Part shown: piece after piece, positions 37,001 through 50,100 of the stretch
How positions within the stretch are numbered: position 1 is the stretch's first letter
Layout of the letters: the number at the start of each line of letters is the position of its first letter
Origin: Brienomyrus brachyistius
Lineage: Eukaryota > Chordata > Actinopteri > Osteoglossiformes > Mormyridae
Reading direction: 5' to 3'
DNA length: 64,000 bases
NCBI RefSeq assembly: GCF_023856365.1
Contig: NC_064537.1
Location: 8,444,324 to 8,508,323, forward strand
Made by a program: the position numbers and the translations under genes
The notes under the pieces: model-generated
Database searches by the model: none
What the model was told of the DNA's origin: nothing
Seen by the model: the letters and a program-made list of their open reading frames with translations, nothing else

Positions 37001-39673
37001 ACAGTGGACGCACCCCTGGGTCCCTCAAAGGGCTCCCTGTCACTGGCAGGAGGATGGAACACTGGGAGGGGCACTAACAACAGAGCAAAGGACAGAAAAG
37101 AAAAGAAAATTGATTCAAGTGAATACATTTATATTCATTTATCTGACATGTTTACCTAAAATGAGGGGTTAAAATTTTGGATTGTTAATACAATACTCTT
37201 GTTCAGCTACATACGTACACAAGCTACATGCACACATTCCTAATGTGGATACCATGGAGGATCAGTAGGGGGCACTGTTGCCTCACACACCTCCAAGGTT
37301 AAAGGTTTTAATCCCACTTCTGCTCTGTGTTCGGGGCTTGATATCATGTGGGTTTCCTCCGCACCGATAGGTTAACCGGTGTCACCCATTGCATGTGCTG
37401 GAAAACTACGGACGCAAAACCGACACATAGTCTGATCATCGGCACGGCAGCTAAGCACCATATTTCTGCGGCTTGATTTTTCAGCAAAATGCTTCCATGC
37501 ATGTAGTAATTCAGCAGGTAGCATTGCTGCCTCATGCCCCCAGGGGCATGGACTTTGCATACTTTCCATCCACAGAACACCACGGAGCCTCTGGCACCGC
37601 CCTGCTCAGACGCTGTGACATAGAAGTTAAAGGCTGTTAAAGATTTGCCTACCTGCACTCAATCCTAACTTCCCAGCCCTGCTGACCAGACCGGCGGCCT
37701 TTCATAGAGTAAACCTGAGTTTACCATGTTCATTTCTTTCCTACCTACTCAGTTCCACTCACGTTTAAGTGACACCCTTTGCAAAAGTTTCCTCAAAGTG
37801 CTGAGCATTTAGCACCAGAAACCACAGACGAAAAAACAGTTAAGTTAAAATGCCCCAGAAGTCCCAAGGCTGAATAAAGAAAATAAAAGAAAAAAAAAAA
37901 CACAAAAGTCAACTTCACTCCGTACAAACCACCAACAGGCATGCGTGTGTCCTTGCCGCTAAATCCAGGCACGGAACGGTACCTTGTACTATAATTCGGA
38001 CTGGCGCTACCTTACTCTTTTAAATGGCCACTGGCTGCTCATTCGAGGAACAAAGACAGGAACTTCAGCAGGAGGCGCCGCGATTAAGGAAACACGCTCC
38101 TAATCAGCCCAGATCCATATCTGGTCGCTGGTAATTTACCCACCGGGCGGTAGGTAACCTGTATTTCCATAATAAAACATCCATTGGTAAAAGTTGGTAT
38201 AATTGCAAGTTGCTTTAGATGGAAATGTCAACTAAGCAACGAAATAACACTTATTGCGTTGCCGTCATGTTTTTATTTATTTTATTTAGAAATTCTTCTA
38301 TTTCGGACGGTGTTACTAGAGTCACCCCCTCCGAGCCGTGACAGTGAAGTCAGTAAAACGGCCAAGAGCAGCTGTACAGAGGGGGCGGGATGATTAACTG
38401 CGGTCTGTAATTAGAGTCCGGCGGCCATGCTGTGCATAGCGTGCACTTCTGCAGAATTATGGCTATTACTGTGCTAAGTGCAAAAAGCTTCGCATCGGGA
38501 AGCCGCAGTTAATGAAATACGCAGGCACGACTACAACTGTACAGGCACATCTCACCCGAGCGCCAAACACGAATCCTACGCGCAGCGAACACTCCCACGT
38601 CTGTGCATTAACTGTACGGCCAAAAATTCCTTTCGGTGCATTTGAATTTCAAAAACGTAAACAAATCAAACATACACAATCACTTCAGCATTGGTAAGTA
38701 TACAGGTTTGTTCCGTAACTATTTCTTAATTTTCTCATCAATCTTACATCACCGGCTCCCTCTAGAGGCCATCGCATGAACTCCTACATTATAGGTGATA
38801 TGTTGGAGATTACTTATTACACGCACTTTCCGGGTGGGAAGCAAATGTTTTTCCTAAGCGACTTACTCTTTTTAGGGCCGAATGTGTTACTAAATGATAT
38901 CATAAATTATAATTATTATAACAGTACCTGCCACACATTACTGCTTTGGCACCTTTCTGATAAATCTTTAAAATCACCTCCTTTGTTGCAGCCCTTAGCT
39001 GACCGTGGTCCATTTCTTCCTCTCAAAAATGGAGCAATCAGGTGAATAACCGGATGCCATAGTAGCTTCCAAAAATTACCTGCACATGAATCAGGGTCTG
39101 CAGGTCGCTAGATCCCGGACCCAGCCACCTCAGCGCATTGTTGGACTTCGTACACGAATAAAGGCACAAAGATTCGAATCTATGAGACTCAAGCAGCTGA
39201 TGTTACTTCCGTGGAAGATAAATTACCAAATATCCTCCAAAACATTCTTATTGGTCAAGTTCATTACTGTGACGCTGATCCTTCCTCCTTTATCTCCAGC
39301 TTTCCCAGACACAATGTTTTTCACCAACCCACAGGATCTTCTCTTAATGCACCCCAAATGTGACCTTTCAACATACTTAGGCCTCAAAGATTAGCCCCAA
39401 CTTCAAGGCAGAATCATTCTCCGGCCCTCCATCATTCACATGCCTTAATGGCGTGACTTACACGTTTGCTTAAAGATTAATGCTGAATTGCCAGCAGGCA
39501 CATACATCTGGAAGGGAAGTGTTCGCACACTTAGATGTCTGTGAGCACGCCATGAGTCACATGACCAGGACAAACAAACGAATCTTCAGTGCACAAAGAT
39601 AAACCAAAACAGGGTGCTGATCTACCAACTCAACTTGTGCGAGATGGTCAAATTTAACTCACCGAAATGCTAG
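34075..39673. other. Intergenic DNA with scattered SINE fragments
   Basis: No coding exon is recognisable. A stretch at 34390-34620 resembles a degraded dispersed repeat of unknown family. The remainder has no features I can support. Confidence 0.35.
37258..37410 (+). mobile_element. Degraded tRNA-derived SINE
   Basis: GGCACTGTTGCCTCACAC, followed by CCTCCAAGG and GGTTTTAATCCCAC, is a tRNA-head pattern (A-box-proximal part and decayed B box) of the same broad type as the element at 4284, here on the plus strand. A second fragment of similar wording lies at 37505-37570. No target-site duplication was identified. Confidence 0.5.
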
Positions 39674-39679
39674 TTTATT
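39674..39679 (-). terminator. Polyadenylation signal of the endonuclease IV gene
   Basis: AATAAA on the minus strand lies about 140 bases past the stop codon at 39817-39819. Confidence 0.55.
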
Positions 39680-39816
39680 GTGACACTTTCCCAAGAAAAC
39701 ATCCAACAGCGAGCTGAACTAACGGCAGCAACAGAATGATCAAATGTAAATGGAACAAAACAGGACTGAACAGCACTCCTCTTCCTTTTCTTTAGAAGAC
39801 CGTTGCTGGGCTTCTT

Positions 39817-42800
39817 CTAGTCTTCGCAGAGGGAGTACAGAAGTGCTATCTGTTCTGCGTACTCGAACCCTGGGCTGCAGAAAAACAAGAACAATTACAT
39901 ATACTATATCAAACAACACAAGGGAGAAGCTGGAGAACAGGTGAATCCTATTTTTGTACAAAGTAGTTATTTATAATGAAAATACTTTATAGTGCAGCAT
40001 ACAGTCAAACATTTCAGCCGGTCCAGTCTCCATCACCCATTATTGTATGGTCCTCCTGCACTAATCAGACACTGTCCATGTTTATTGTTTACAGGGGATT
40101 ATTGTGCTGGGAATTATTTAGGTAGTGCTGCAGGACAAAAAAAAAATCTTTCTTGGTATTTGCAATAAAGATCTATGTTATACACCTTTAATGAGGACTT
40201 GGCCAGCTGTGTATCAGAACGATGCTGTCTGCCACCCCCCTTCCCTCCCGTCTACAACTTACCGACCAGGAGTTTCCAGGATGAGAGGGATGTTGTCAAG
40301 CAGTGGTTCATTCACGATATCACGGAACGTGGCTAGCCCAATTTTGCCGCGTCCGATATCTTCATGACGGTCCAGGTTACAGCCAAGACCACCTGTGGAC
40401 AAGAATCGGACTGAAGAGCGAGGACCTCAAAGGCCATTTCTCTTTGCAGTGACATAGAAGGCAGATTTGTGGTCCTGATGACCCATAGTGAACGAGGGAT
40501 TCAGCAGAGCTACAATACTGTCAAAATTAGTTAAATATTTACTGAAGTATTTTCAAAATTTCCAAATGAAAGCACAGTTACAATTTTTAAACTTTGATTT
40601 TGATATCTGAAAGACAAATATATGCCACAAAAGATTATTTAATTTGGGCAACAATATATTTATGAGGCATAATGAGAGAGGGTGAGGTAGTCTACCTTTT
40701 GAGTCATTGAGATGAACGGCACGAAGATACTGGAGCCCCACTATCTTATCAAACTCCTCCAGCACCGACTTCACCCCTCCCGTTGCAGACAGGTCATACC
40801 CTGGTGAGAAAGGCCAATACTCAAGGTCTTCTAAAAGACTAAATGCATTTCTACGACTCTCGCTAAAGATTACTGTTCATTCAAAGCAAGCTAGATTAAC
40901 ATAATACTTGATAAGAAATGATAATCAAATGAAAAGAGGGAAGACACATCCCCAGGAGTGAGGGTTAATTAGTACATTTGGTGCTACCCTTCTAAACCTG
41001 TTGCTTCTAGAATAGGGCTGTCACTTTTTAAAAAAATCTACGAATGAATTTCAAATGTTAAGCAATTCATTGGAATATATATTCGATTACCTTAGGGGCG
41101 AAAAAAACGCTTCATGTTCAAACGAATGTTCGAATGTCAGTTAAAAAGTGACAGCACTATTTTAGAAGGGCCTCTTCCGGGGCAATTCACCTCAAATAAC
41201 TGATCTACTATAGCATGACTAGCAGGATTAAATAGTTTTATCACTGCAACCTGTGATACAGCATTATGCTAATGCCTGTGTAAATTTAAAAAGCCCTCAG
41301 CGTGCACTTTGAGAAACGGCGCTACGCACCAGCGGCGAAAGCGTGGCACGTGTCCAGGCAGACCCCAACGCGACTCTTGTCCCGCACCTTGTCGATGATG
41401 CCCCGCAGCTCGCTGAGCTGCCCACCCACGGTGCTCCCCTGTCCGCTCATGTTCTCCAGAACTGTCAAAAGAGAAGGCGAGAGGGACAGCTGCTGAAAGT
41501 GCAGCTGGGGAAGGAAGCGAAGACTGAAAAAGGTAGGTGAGGGGGATGGGTGAAGGTGAGGAAGCAAAGGATGAAAGACGATTGGAAATATACACTGGAA
41601 AGAAAGAACAGGGTGTCAGAGCAGCGTGACCCGATCGATGTGTCTGTTTACCTGTGACCACACCGGAGGTTTGCCGGTGGGCGTGGTTGATGGCCTGGGC
41701 GATCTTCTCAATGCATTGCTCTGTAGTGATGGACCCTAGCGAGGCTCCGGGATGTAGGTTAAACAAACTGAGACCCAGGGCACTGCAGCGGTTCAGCTCG
41801 TCCACCAGCATAGCCTGGCTCTTCTCAAATACATCTATAGCGGGGAAAACAGACAAACACACTGCCGCTCTCTCTCAAAAAGATGCAGTTGGTGCTACTG
41901 GACACAGTGTTGGGTACCTGAATGGCTATCAAAGCTGCACTGGCAACTCTCTTCCAGTTGTGACTGCTCTGTGCTTCTAGGTTTTTCCCAAGTAATTAAT
42001 CTACATTACAGAATCTTCCCAATGACAAAAACACCCCCCCCCCCCACCAAGGAAACGTGGAGAAGATTGTAAATATGGGTTGTTCCAGGTTTCGCCATGT
42101 ACCTTGCAATATGATTGGCTAATAAAAACTACTATTCCAACTTTTGTATCACAAAACAAAATCAGCATTTCAAGAATGAAGGCTCACACTCCGACCTGAG
42201 GCTATTTAACTCATGGTCCTTCAAGGTCTGAGCCCTACTGATTTTCCAGCCTTCCTTTACCTGTAAGCCAGGTGTGAAGCCGCTGGCCAATCAGGAGCTG
42301 TAATTATCAAACTAACTTCCTGGGAGAACTGAAAACACGGTTTGGATTTGAAATCAGATCTGAAGAGCCCTGCTCTAGACTGTATGGACCTTAATAAAGA
42401 GTAAAGACCAATGTAGATTCAGAGGCACACAAACCTTGCTTTGGGGAACCACAGTTCATCAGGTAAGAACCATGCGGAAGTATGTAGGCTGGTTCAAAGC
42501 TGTGCCGAGCACAGGCCTCCCTGAACTTAGCTGCTGCTGTGCCATCAAGCGGAGGTCTCTGCCACGAGCGCTGGGAGCCGAGGAACAGGCCGAAACTGCG
42601 TCCCCCGATGGTGAGGCTATCCTGCACTGCATGCCATATCCCACCTGTGCATGAAGCATAAAGATGTGTGCCATGCTATTGAGATGATAATTATGCAATA
42701 TATTGATTTTTGCGAATTTGAAGCTTGGGACAGAAGTACACATTGAAAAGATACGCATAAAAGGGTAACATTTTTTAAACTCACTATTTAAACTGAAAAA

Positions 42801-43677
42801 AATAAGCAATACAGTATTGGCAGTTACCTGATATCGACATGTGAGCACCAATAAACTTTTTTACTCCTCCTCTCTTGCTTTTTCTCTCCCTCAAATCATC
42901 CAACACCATTTCTTTGCAAGTTTCCTCCTCACGTGCAGACTCTTCTTTAACTTGTTCAGTCTGTTCCCCCACCTTCCTCTCGCCCCTCTTCTTCAGACTC
43001 ATGCCCTCCTGTAGAGACTCTTCTTTAACTTGTTCAGTCTGTTCCCCCACCTTCCTCCTCCCCCTTTTCTTCGGACTCTTACCCTCCTGTAGAGACTCTT
43101 CTTTAACTTGTTCAGTCTGTTCCCCCACCTTCCTCCTCCCCCTTTTCTTCGGACTCTTACCCTCCTGTAGAGACTCTTCTTTAACTTGTTCAGTCTGTTC
43201 CCCCACCTTCCTCTTCCTCAGACTCATGCCCTCCTGTAGAGACTCTTCTTTAACTTGTTCAGTCTGTTCCCCCACCTTCCTCTCACCCCTCTTCTTCAGA
43301 CTCATGCCCTCCTGTAGAGACTCTTCTTTAACTTGTTCAGTCTGTTCCCCCACCTTCCTCAGACTCATGCCCTCCTGTAGAGACTCTTCTTTAACTTGTT
43401 CAGTCTGTTCTTCCACCTTCCTCTTCCCCCTCTTCTTCAGACTCTTACCCTCCTGTAGAGATTCTTCTTTAACTTGTTCAGTCTGTTCCCCCACCTTCCT
43501 CTTCCTCAGACTCATGCCCTCCTGTAGAGACTCTTCTTTAACTTGTTCAGTCTGTTCTCCCACCTTCCTCTTCCCCCTCTTCTTCAGACTCTTACCCTCC
43601 TGTAGAGATTCTTCTTTAACTTGTTCAGTCTGTTCCCCCACCTTCCTCTTCCTCTCGCCCCTCTTCTTCGGACTCAT
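39817..43677 (-). CDS. Endonuclease IV (Nfo/APN1-family AP endonuclease) with N-terminal coding repeat
   Basis: Seven exons join in phase: 43677(or earlier)-42828, 42644-42435, 41834-41652, 41461-41330, 40800-40696, 40392-40263 and 39874-39817. They give 555 aa from the first in-frame ATG. The frame is open to 43812 without an ATG, so a further 5' exon may exist. From [11 protein letters not shown] onward the protein is a full endonuclease IV TIM barrel. All metal-ligand positions of the family are visible: H341 (ILPHGSY), H381 (NLHPGAS), E417 (LENMSGQG), D451 and H454 ([11 protein letters not shown]), H488 (AVHLNDSK), D501 and H503 (LDRHEDIG), E533 (LILETPG). It should cleave 5' to abasic sites in base-excision repair. 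Residues 1 to about 245 are a Lys/Glu-rich repeat with basic KKRGKRK clusters that could serve as nuclear localisation signals. Mammals lack this family and use APE1. The gene diverges from tnrc6b. Confidence 0.9.
42940..43670 (-). repeat. In-frame coding minisatellite, ten copies, in the endonuclease IV gene
   Basis: Ten copies of a unit centred on [14 protein letters not shown] are followed by a variable basic tail ([19 protein letters not shown] or SLRKVG). Unit lengths are about 63, 69 or 78 bp, always multiples of three, so length changes keep the frame. The last copy is altered (KEESAREEE) where it meets the catalytic domain. Confidence 0.95.
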
Positions 43678-43812
43678 GCCCTCCTGTGCAGATTCTTCTT
43701 CTTTGACGTGATAAGAACATGCAAAAATATGGAATGTATATACCTCTTTAATCTGTCTACTCTGTTCCAATGCTTTCCCTGTCCCCTGAAGCCTCTTTTT
43801 TGGATGTACGTT

Positions 43813-45349
43813 TTAATTTTAATATATGAATCAAAATGACACTATATCCGTGTTATTAATAGACTAAATAACTTTAAATATACTTTAAATATTAACTACG
43901 GCTACTTGGTTTCTTGTGGTAAGCGATTCGAGATCCAGTAGAGGCGTAACATTTATTAACAGACGCACGCTAACGGTCCATATTTAACTTGGAACCACAG
44001 ATTTAAAAATCAATACACGTGAGATAGCACGAATATAAATTCAATGAGAGCTAATGAAACACACAATAACGCCGTCTGAGTTCGCCCAGACACTTTCCAG
44101 GATACTCACTCTCCCACGTTGTTAGCCTAATTAACGGACGCTAGTCGGGATGTTTATAAACAAGTTTACGACAGACGAAAACCGATAGAGCGCCCAGTCT
44201 TGCTCTCGCGAGAGGTTGTGAATTTAGCACAGCGCCACCTGCGGTGTAAATAACAGGTCACGTTTTTCTGTACTGATTATATCGGGTGTACAGGACGCGC
44301 TTGGAGGAGTACTTTACATGTTCTTAACACTTCATTTAATCGTAAATTACAAAAACCCATCAGTTTATAGTCTCGAGAAAAACGTTTGATTTATTTTGAT
44401 GCTTTATAAGACATTAGTAAAGTAGATGTACGGTAATGTGCTGAAAGGTAAAGTGTTTTGTCATTATTATGGTATTTGGATGAATGACAAAGCGGTGATT
44501 TATAAGCAAGTCGTATCCTCATCAATAAGGGAATGTCTGCGAAAGTGGACAGCACTTTCACACACCTCCAAGATTATGAGTTCGAATCCTCTTGGGTGTT
44601 GTGATTTCTTTCCGTGGCTCACTGAGTACCCCAATTAGGCTAATTGGCATCTCTATCACACGTAAATTACATGTAAAATGTGCTCTACCCTGGGCTAGTC
44701 TCCATGCCTGATATCCTAGGCTGCTATCCTGTCCAGGATAAGGGGTTTGCATGTGAAAAAAAACTAACTAAATTAAATATTATATTGTAAAAACACGTTA
44801 CCATTATTAGTTTTGGGGAATGTAAATACTGCATAAGCTAAAAGTGATGCCGTACAGCATTTGCATTATTTATTTTGGCAACACTGATGTTACTTGGGTA
44901 ATAAAGCTTGCATTTTAGTTTATACTCGCCTTCTGTTGTGTTTTATATCGGTGATGTCAGAGTGAAATCCTCACACTTCTTAATGTTGTGAAGGTCAAAA
45001 AACTCTCCCTCCCCCCAGTCAGAGTTCTGCTAGGCAGACACACACACATGCATGCATACACACACACGCACACACACAAACCGAACAGCAAAATGGCCGA
45101 CCGTCAACTGACTGACTTTATAGCTCGTTAGAAAACGAAGAGGTTCTGCATATTTGGTTTACAGTATCATTAAACATACATTCTATTCGGAATTTTTAAA
45201 AGGGTATTTTTCGTCATTCTCTACTATTCGCCTTTTGGGAATACTACATTGTTTCTGTGTGCGTGTATTATTTTTTTTGCCTCGAATGCCTCAAAACGCC
45301 AGAATTTCGCACTCAAGCACTTTATTTCATGTGTAATTCCTGAGGTGAG
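43813..45349. other. Intergenic interval between the divergent endonuclease IV and tnrc6b genes
   Basis: The upstream exon and promoter of endonuclease IV are probably here, near 44.1-44.2 kb, but I cannot define them. A CA-rich tract lies at 45040-45080. Confidence 0.4.
44540..44760 (+). mobile_element. Probable tRNA-derived SINE, plus strand
   Basis: GGACAGCACTTTCACACACC and the B-box-like GAGTTCGAATCC are followed by a body with CCCCAATTAGGCTAATTGGC and an A-rich end at 44756-44772. The arrangement fits a SINE. Its boundaries and family are uncertain. Confidence 0.5.
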
Positions 45350-46260
45350 TATCCCGTGCAGCCCGCCGCCGCCTCGGCTGCGCGCTTTGCTCCGTGTCCC
45401 GCGGCGCCCGAGCAGCCGCCCCGCGGTCTGGAAGCGGGTCCCCGCCGGCGCTCGGCCGCCGCGCGCTGCGAACTCAGGCGCTTCCAAAATGGCAAATCCG
45501 CGGACGCGGCAGCCCGCTGCTGTCGTGAACCGAGCCCGAAAGTCGGCTGTTCCGAGGCGAAGCTTCAGCTTCGGCCAGCGAATTTACTGCTACCGCTTTA
45601 CTGTCTTTTTACCTAATATCATTATTATTATTATTGTTCTTTTGCGTTTTTTTGTTTTTTTTTTACCGAAGTGGGGAAATGCCTTGCGAGCTTATATTAG
45701 CCCACATCGGGTAGCCCGTTTCTCCCGGGCTGCTCGGTCATGTACAGGGGCGCCCGCTGGCAATTCTAAATTAATGGTGCATCCTCCTCCTCCTTATACC
45801 TAGCCGGCCGAGTCGGTGCCGGGGCCTCGCTTTACGCCGCTGGCCGAGCGGCTCCGTGCGAGAGGCTGCACGGCTTTGACAGCTAGGCTCGGCCGGGCCG
45901 GGCCGGTCTGCAATACGTGCGGGCGGGGACCTCCGCTTCGTCTGCGCATCTCTCCCACCTCAGGGACCCCTCTCTGCGGCCGCCCGAGCTCCCCTCGGTA
46001 CCGGGAGTAAGGGGCTGCCTTTAAAAACATAAAATGTGCAAAATACTCTGGATCAAACACGGCGGGATGAATTTGGCAGCCCGTCACCGAGCAGACAGCT
46101 CGCTGCCATCCTCCGCTCGGCCAGGGGTTACCGACGAGCCCTCGGCTGCGTCCTGTTAATAAGGCTGAGCCTCTCGCCCTCATCCTGGATTAACACGTTA
46201 GCATGTCCGGGAGTCGGAGCCTCACACCCACGGGCGCAGCGATTCCCTCCAGCCGGCGAG
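45350..46260 (+). promoter_or_regulatory. tnrc6b: CpG-rich promoter-like region of tnrc6b
   Basis: About 900 bases are strikingly rich in CpG and GC (GCCCGCCGCCGCC, GGCCGGGCCGGG, CCGCGGACGCGG) compared with the AT-rich flanks. A good donor, CTGAG|GTGAGT, ends at 45345, which would be phase-compatible with the first tnrc6b coding exon at 47174. This suggests a non-coding or partly coding first exon here. Reads of GC content and CpG ratio were by eye. Confidence 0.6.
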
Positions 46261-46727
46261 TCGCTGGTTTCGTTTCTCGTCACTTTCGGACCATTTTGTT
46301 TTTGGCGTGTGACTCTGGGACTGTAAATGAAACTAACAAACGCACGGGCAAACTTAGAAAACACTACCACGGCCACTGAAGTTAAATGTAATGACATGTA
46401 AATGTGTATTGCTGGTCCCTTCTCACCCGCTGTCATGGGCTTTATTTTTCTGCGGTGTATTTGCATGACTTGCTGGCAGTGCAGTAACTCCACGTTAATA
46501 TTGATTTTCCTTTGAACATAAACATTAGCACAATAAGTTTGGGTGCTGTGTGGAGGATGCACAGAGCATCGTGCACTTACAGTATTTTTTATAAATATCC
46601 CAAAGGAGGTGTTCCGCATGTATGTCACACACTCAGCTGGCGTCTGAGTTCAGAAATGATACTTCGAGAAATATGGCGCCTTGCTACTAGCCATTCATGC
46701 AGGTCCAGTTTTCCCGAGTTATCAGTG

Positions 46728-46728
46728 G

Positions 46729-46762
<34 letters not shown>
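46728..46762. repeat. (GT)n microsatellite
   Basis: A short pure GT run is followed by a T run. Confidence 0.85.
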
Positions 46763-46763
<1 letters not shown>

Positions 46764-47173
46764 TTTTTTTTCTGGAAATAGGACATTTAACCTTTATAAT
46801 AATTGGTTTTCAACTGGTGTGTGTAGCTTCCAATGAGTATTAAATTATTTATATACCACTAGCTGGCCTATTTGCTGATACTATAATACTGTAAAGAAGC
46901 TTACAGCTACCAAAATGCACCAAGAGATGAGGGCTTAGGCTCTGTGCTTGGGCCCTATGAGCCAGCTGGGTCTATCCAGTGCTTCAGAAGGACCTGTCAT
47001 TGTTTTCTTGAAACTTCAGCTGTCAATCATTCGTTTTCTAGATGAGAGATCCCCGTGGTCGCCAGCCGACTTGTGCATCCCTGGCAACCGTGGAAATACT
47101 GGGATGTCCTGGACTGTCTGACCTCCTTCTCTTCTCCTCCCACCCCTCTGCTTCTTCCCTCGTTTTGCCTCAG

Positions 47174-50100
47174 AGAAGAGAATTGGGAAAGGGAAGAGCA
47201 GTTCATGGAAGACAAGAAAAGGAAGAAAGAAGATAAAAGGAAACGGGACGCTTCCCAGAAGGTACCGGCGCCGGACTGTTTTATAGCCAGATAAATAACA
47301 TTTGCTTTTACTCAGTTTGATGTAAGAGATGCATAGAGGAGAGCTATCACTCGCCGGCTGCGGGGAGAGAAGGTTTCAATTTAGTACCTGCTGGCTTGTT
47401 TAAAGTTGTCACTCGTGGAGGAGGTGATCTGCTGCTTGAGGTGTTTCGTTGTGAAATGTGGCTCTGATTGAAAGATGACTTCATAGGCCTCGTGTGACTC
47501 ACGGGGATAGCCTAGCTTTTGCTGTTGCCATCCAAGTTGGGGTCTGATCCCACAACCCACTGGCAATGTGGGTACCTGGAAGATTCCACCGTTCCCCCAT
47601 TTAAGAAGGATTTATCGTTCCTAGTTGCTGACAGCCTGCATCACCCGAGGCCGGACCTTCGTACGTCTTACGCCATGGGTGCCTTCTCTGGTTTCATTCT
47701 AAAGCCACCCAGATCGAGGTGTGCCTGTGGTCAGGGGACTCTCAGCTGTGGTCCTAGAGGACAACCGTGTTTGCCGGTGCCCTTATTCCAGCCGATAACG
47801 GCCGTGTTACCCAGGGAGCTGCGTAAAACGAAGGTTTCAAAGCTCTCAGGTGGCTGGAAAATGTTTGTCTCTGTTGTGTTCTCTGGGCCGAGATTTGGCA
47901 CCACTCACTCTTAGAATAATGCAGCGATAAGGACAATAAAACACAGTCATATTTTATAATCATGCTCCTTTCCCCTTGATCACTGAGCACTTGAGTCTCA
48001 CTGTATCCGAATGAAACCCTGATTACGATGACTGACGACCCTGTATCTCATTTCAGGTCGCAGAACAAAAAAACAAAGGTAAGCTCTCTTGCCATGCAGT
48101 TTCTGCCGCTTAATTTACCCCGTGTCCTTCCCCGCGGTGTCGTTTCCTGTGCATGCTTATATTCCGTCACCGTCTGGTAGGCTGTGATTGCCGCAATGTT
48201 GACGTTCGGATGGTATGAACCTAGTCAACCTTTACGTATCTGCTGGTCACATACCTAGTCTGTTTATGAAGTTTTTCCTGCATCCCTAATAAGGATGCAA
48301 AAAAATATCGATTGGTTAGTCTAGATATTGACTTGGATTCGATGCCGATTCTCAAAATCGTGAGATCGATCTTGTTAATGTTTGCCTTTCGCCTGTATGA
48401 AAATATTTTTGCTGCGTTTTACTTAATATTTTTTTTGTTAATTTCATTACAGGGTAACGGATATCTGCATTTCACTATTTTGTTTGTTGGTTAAATAAAA
48501 AAAAAAAAAATCATCGTTTGACCTTTTGTTGATATTTGACATTCATGAATCTGCAACCTGAATTCATTTTCAAAGAATTGTTCTAAAAAGATGTTTTAGC
48601 AATTGAAATGGAATCGAAATTGAATCAAATGGAAATCAAGTGGAATTGTAGAGTTAGGGCTGATATCCAGCCCTAATCCTTAATATGACTTTATTGCCCC
48701 TGTTGAATGCATCGCATTTTCCTTCCGTTTTTGCTGCTGGTCGGAGTCTCCCTCATGTACCCCCTACCGCCTTTCTCTTCCCGCAGTGCCAGACTCGACC
48801 AAGTGCACACTCACTCAGTCTTCGGCCACCCCCAGCTCCGCGTCCCCCAGCCCTGGCCCCGCTTCCTCGGCCTCCCCCTTGCCTGCCGGGGCTGTGGCTG
48901 GCGCCCCCTCCCAGAGTGGGAACAATGCCAAGCGGCCGGCTGCGTCCAACGGGCAGCCCCCCACTGGCGGAACCCAGGCCCCACAGCGCTACATGCCCCG
49001 TGAAGTGCCCCCCCGTTTCCGCTGCCAGCAGGACCACAAAGTGCTACTGAAGAGGGGCCAGCCGCCGCTGTCCTGCATGCTGCTGGGGGGGGGCGCCCCC
49101 GCCGCCTCGCCAGGGGACGGCACCAATGCGACAGTAGCTGCCGCCTCAGGTCAGTTATGAGAGAAGGAGACAGATTTTTTATACTTACATTTCCCAATAT
49201 CTGTTAATCAGTTTGGAAGGATGATGAAGGAATTGGTGCCCCATTTGCATCATCTATATTGCATCCACTACTGCCATTTGTCTTACTACCGACCGCTTGC
49301 TGCTGTCAGCTTCATGTTTGCCCACAGCAGTGGGTCAGACTTTGTTGTTGCCCTGAAAAGTGCCCGTTTGAAAATAACAAGATATCAGAAATATCCTGGC
49401 TGATGCATTCCTGGCCAGGTCATAATTAACTGCACCGTTTGTTCTTATTTTAGATTGCGGTCCTGGATCAGCAGGCTCAGCTTCCTCACTACCCCACTCT
49501 TCCTCCTCTTCTTCCTCCTCGTCATCGCCATCAGTCGCTGCTTCTTCTACTATTTCTTCTTCAAATTATGCAAATTCCACGTGGGGGGCGAGCTCCGGCA
49601 GCCAGCCCCTCTCTCAGGGCCGGGAGAAGGTGATAGTGGACAGGTCCGACCTGGAGGAGTGGCCGAGTATTTTGGGGGCGAGTGCCGCCGGGGGGGAGAC
49701 CGGCGGTGCCCCCTGGGGCGATAGACACATGCAGCAACATGCGGGAGGAGCGGGGAAGGGCGGACCTCCATCCCCCCCGTTGTCATCCTCCTGCCCCGTG
49801 AGGGAATGTACACAATTAAGTGGCGCTGTTTGGGGCGGCTCGTCCCAGGCCAGTGCTGGGGGGGGCATGGGCTCCCGGTCCAAAGTCTCCACCCTTCCTG
49901 GGACTGCTGATGGTTGTATGGCTACGGGCAGTGGGACCCCTGGTGCCAACTTCACCCCCAATGCCAACCCTTCAGCCTGGCCAGCCCTCGTGCAGGATGG
50001 GGCAGCTGGGGCTTGCCCCTCGGTGGCCGAGGGTGGGCCGTCTGCTCTACCAAACTTGTCATCGTCGTCTCTGTCTGCTGATCCTTCCTTGGGCCACCCG

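Noticed and set aside
39740..39961. Alternative minus-strand frame ending the endonuclease IV gene in an Arg/Glu-rich tail
   Set aside because: Using the acceptor four bases earlier in the transcript (exon start 39874) gives the family-like ending [16 protein letters not shown] with correct phase, so the other frame is off-phase.
42940..43670. CRISPR-like or transposon-derived repeat
   Set aside because: Units are contiguous, in frame and coding. There are no spacers or inverted ends.
42875..43711. 278-codon plus-strand frame opposite the endonuclease IV repeat
   Set aside because: It is the antisense reading of the in-frame repeat. The minus strand joins in phase to conserved catalytic exons.
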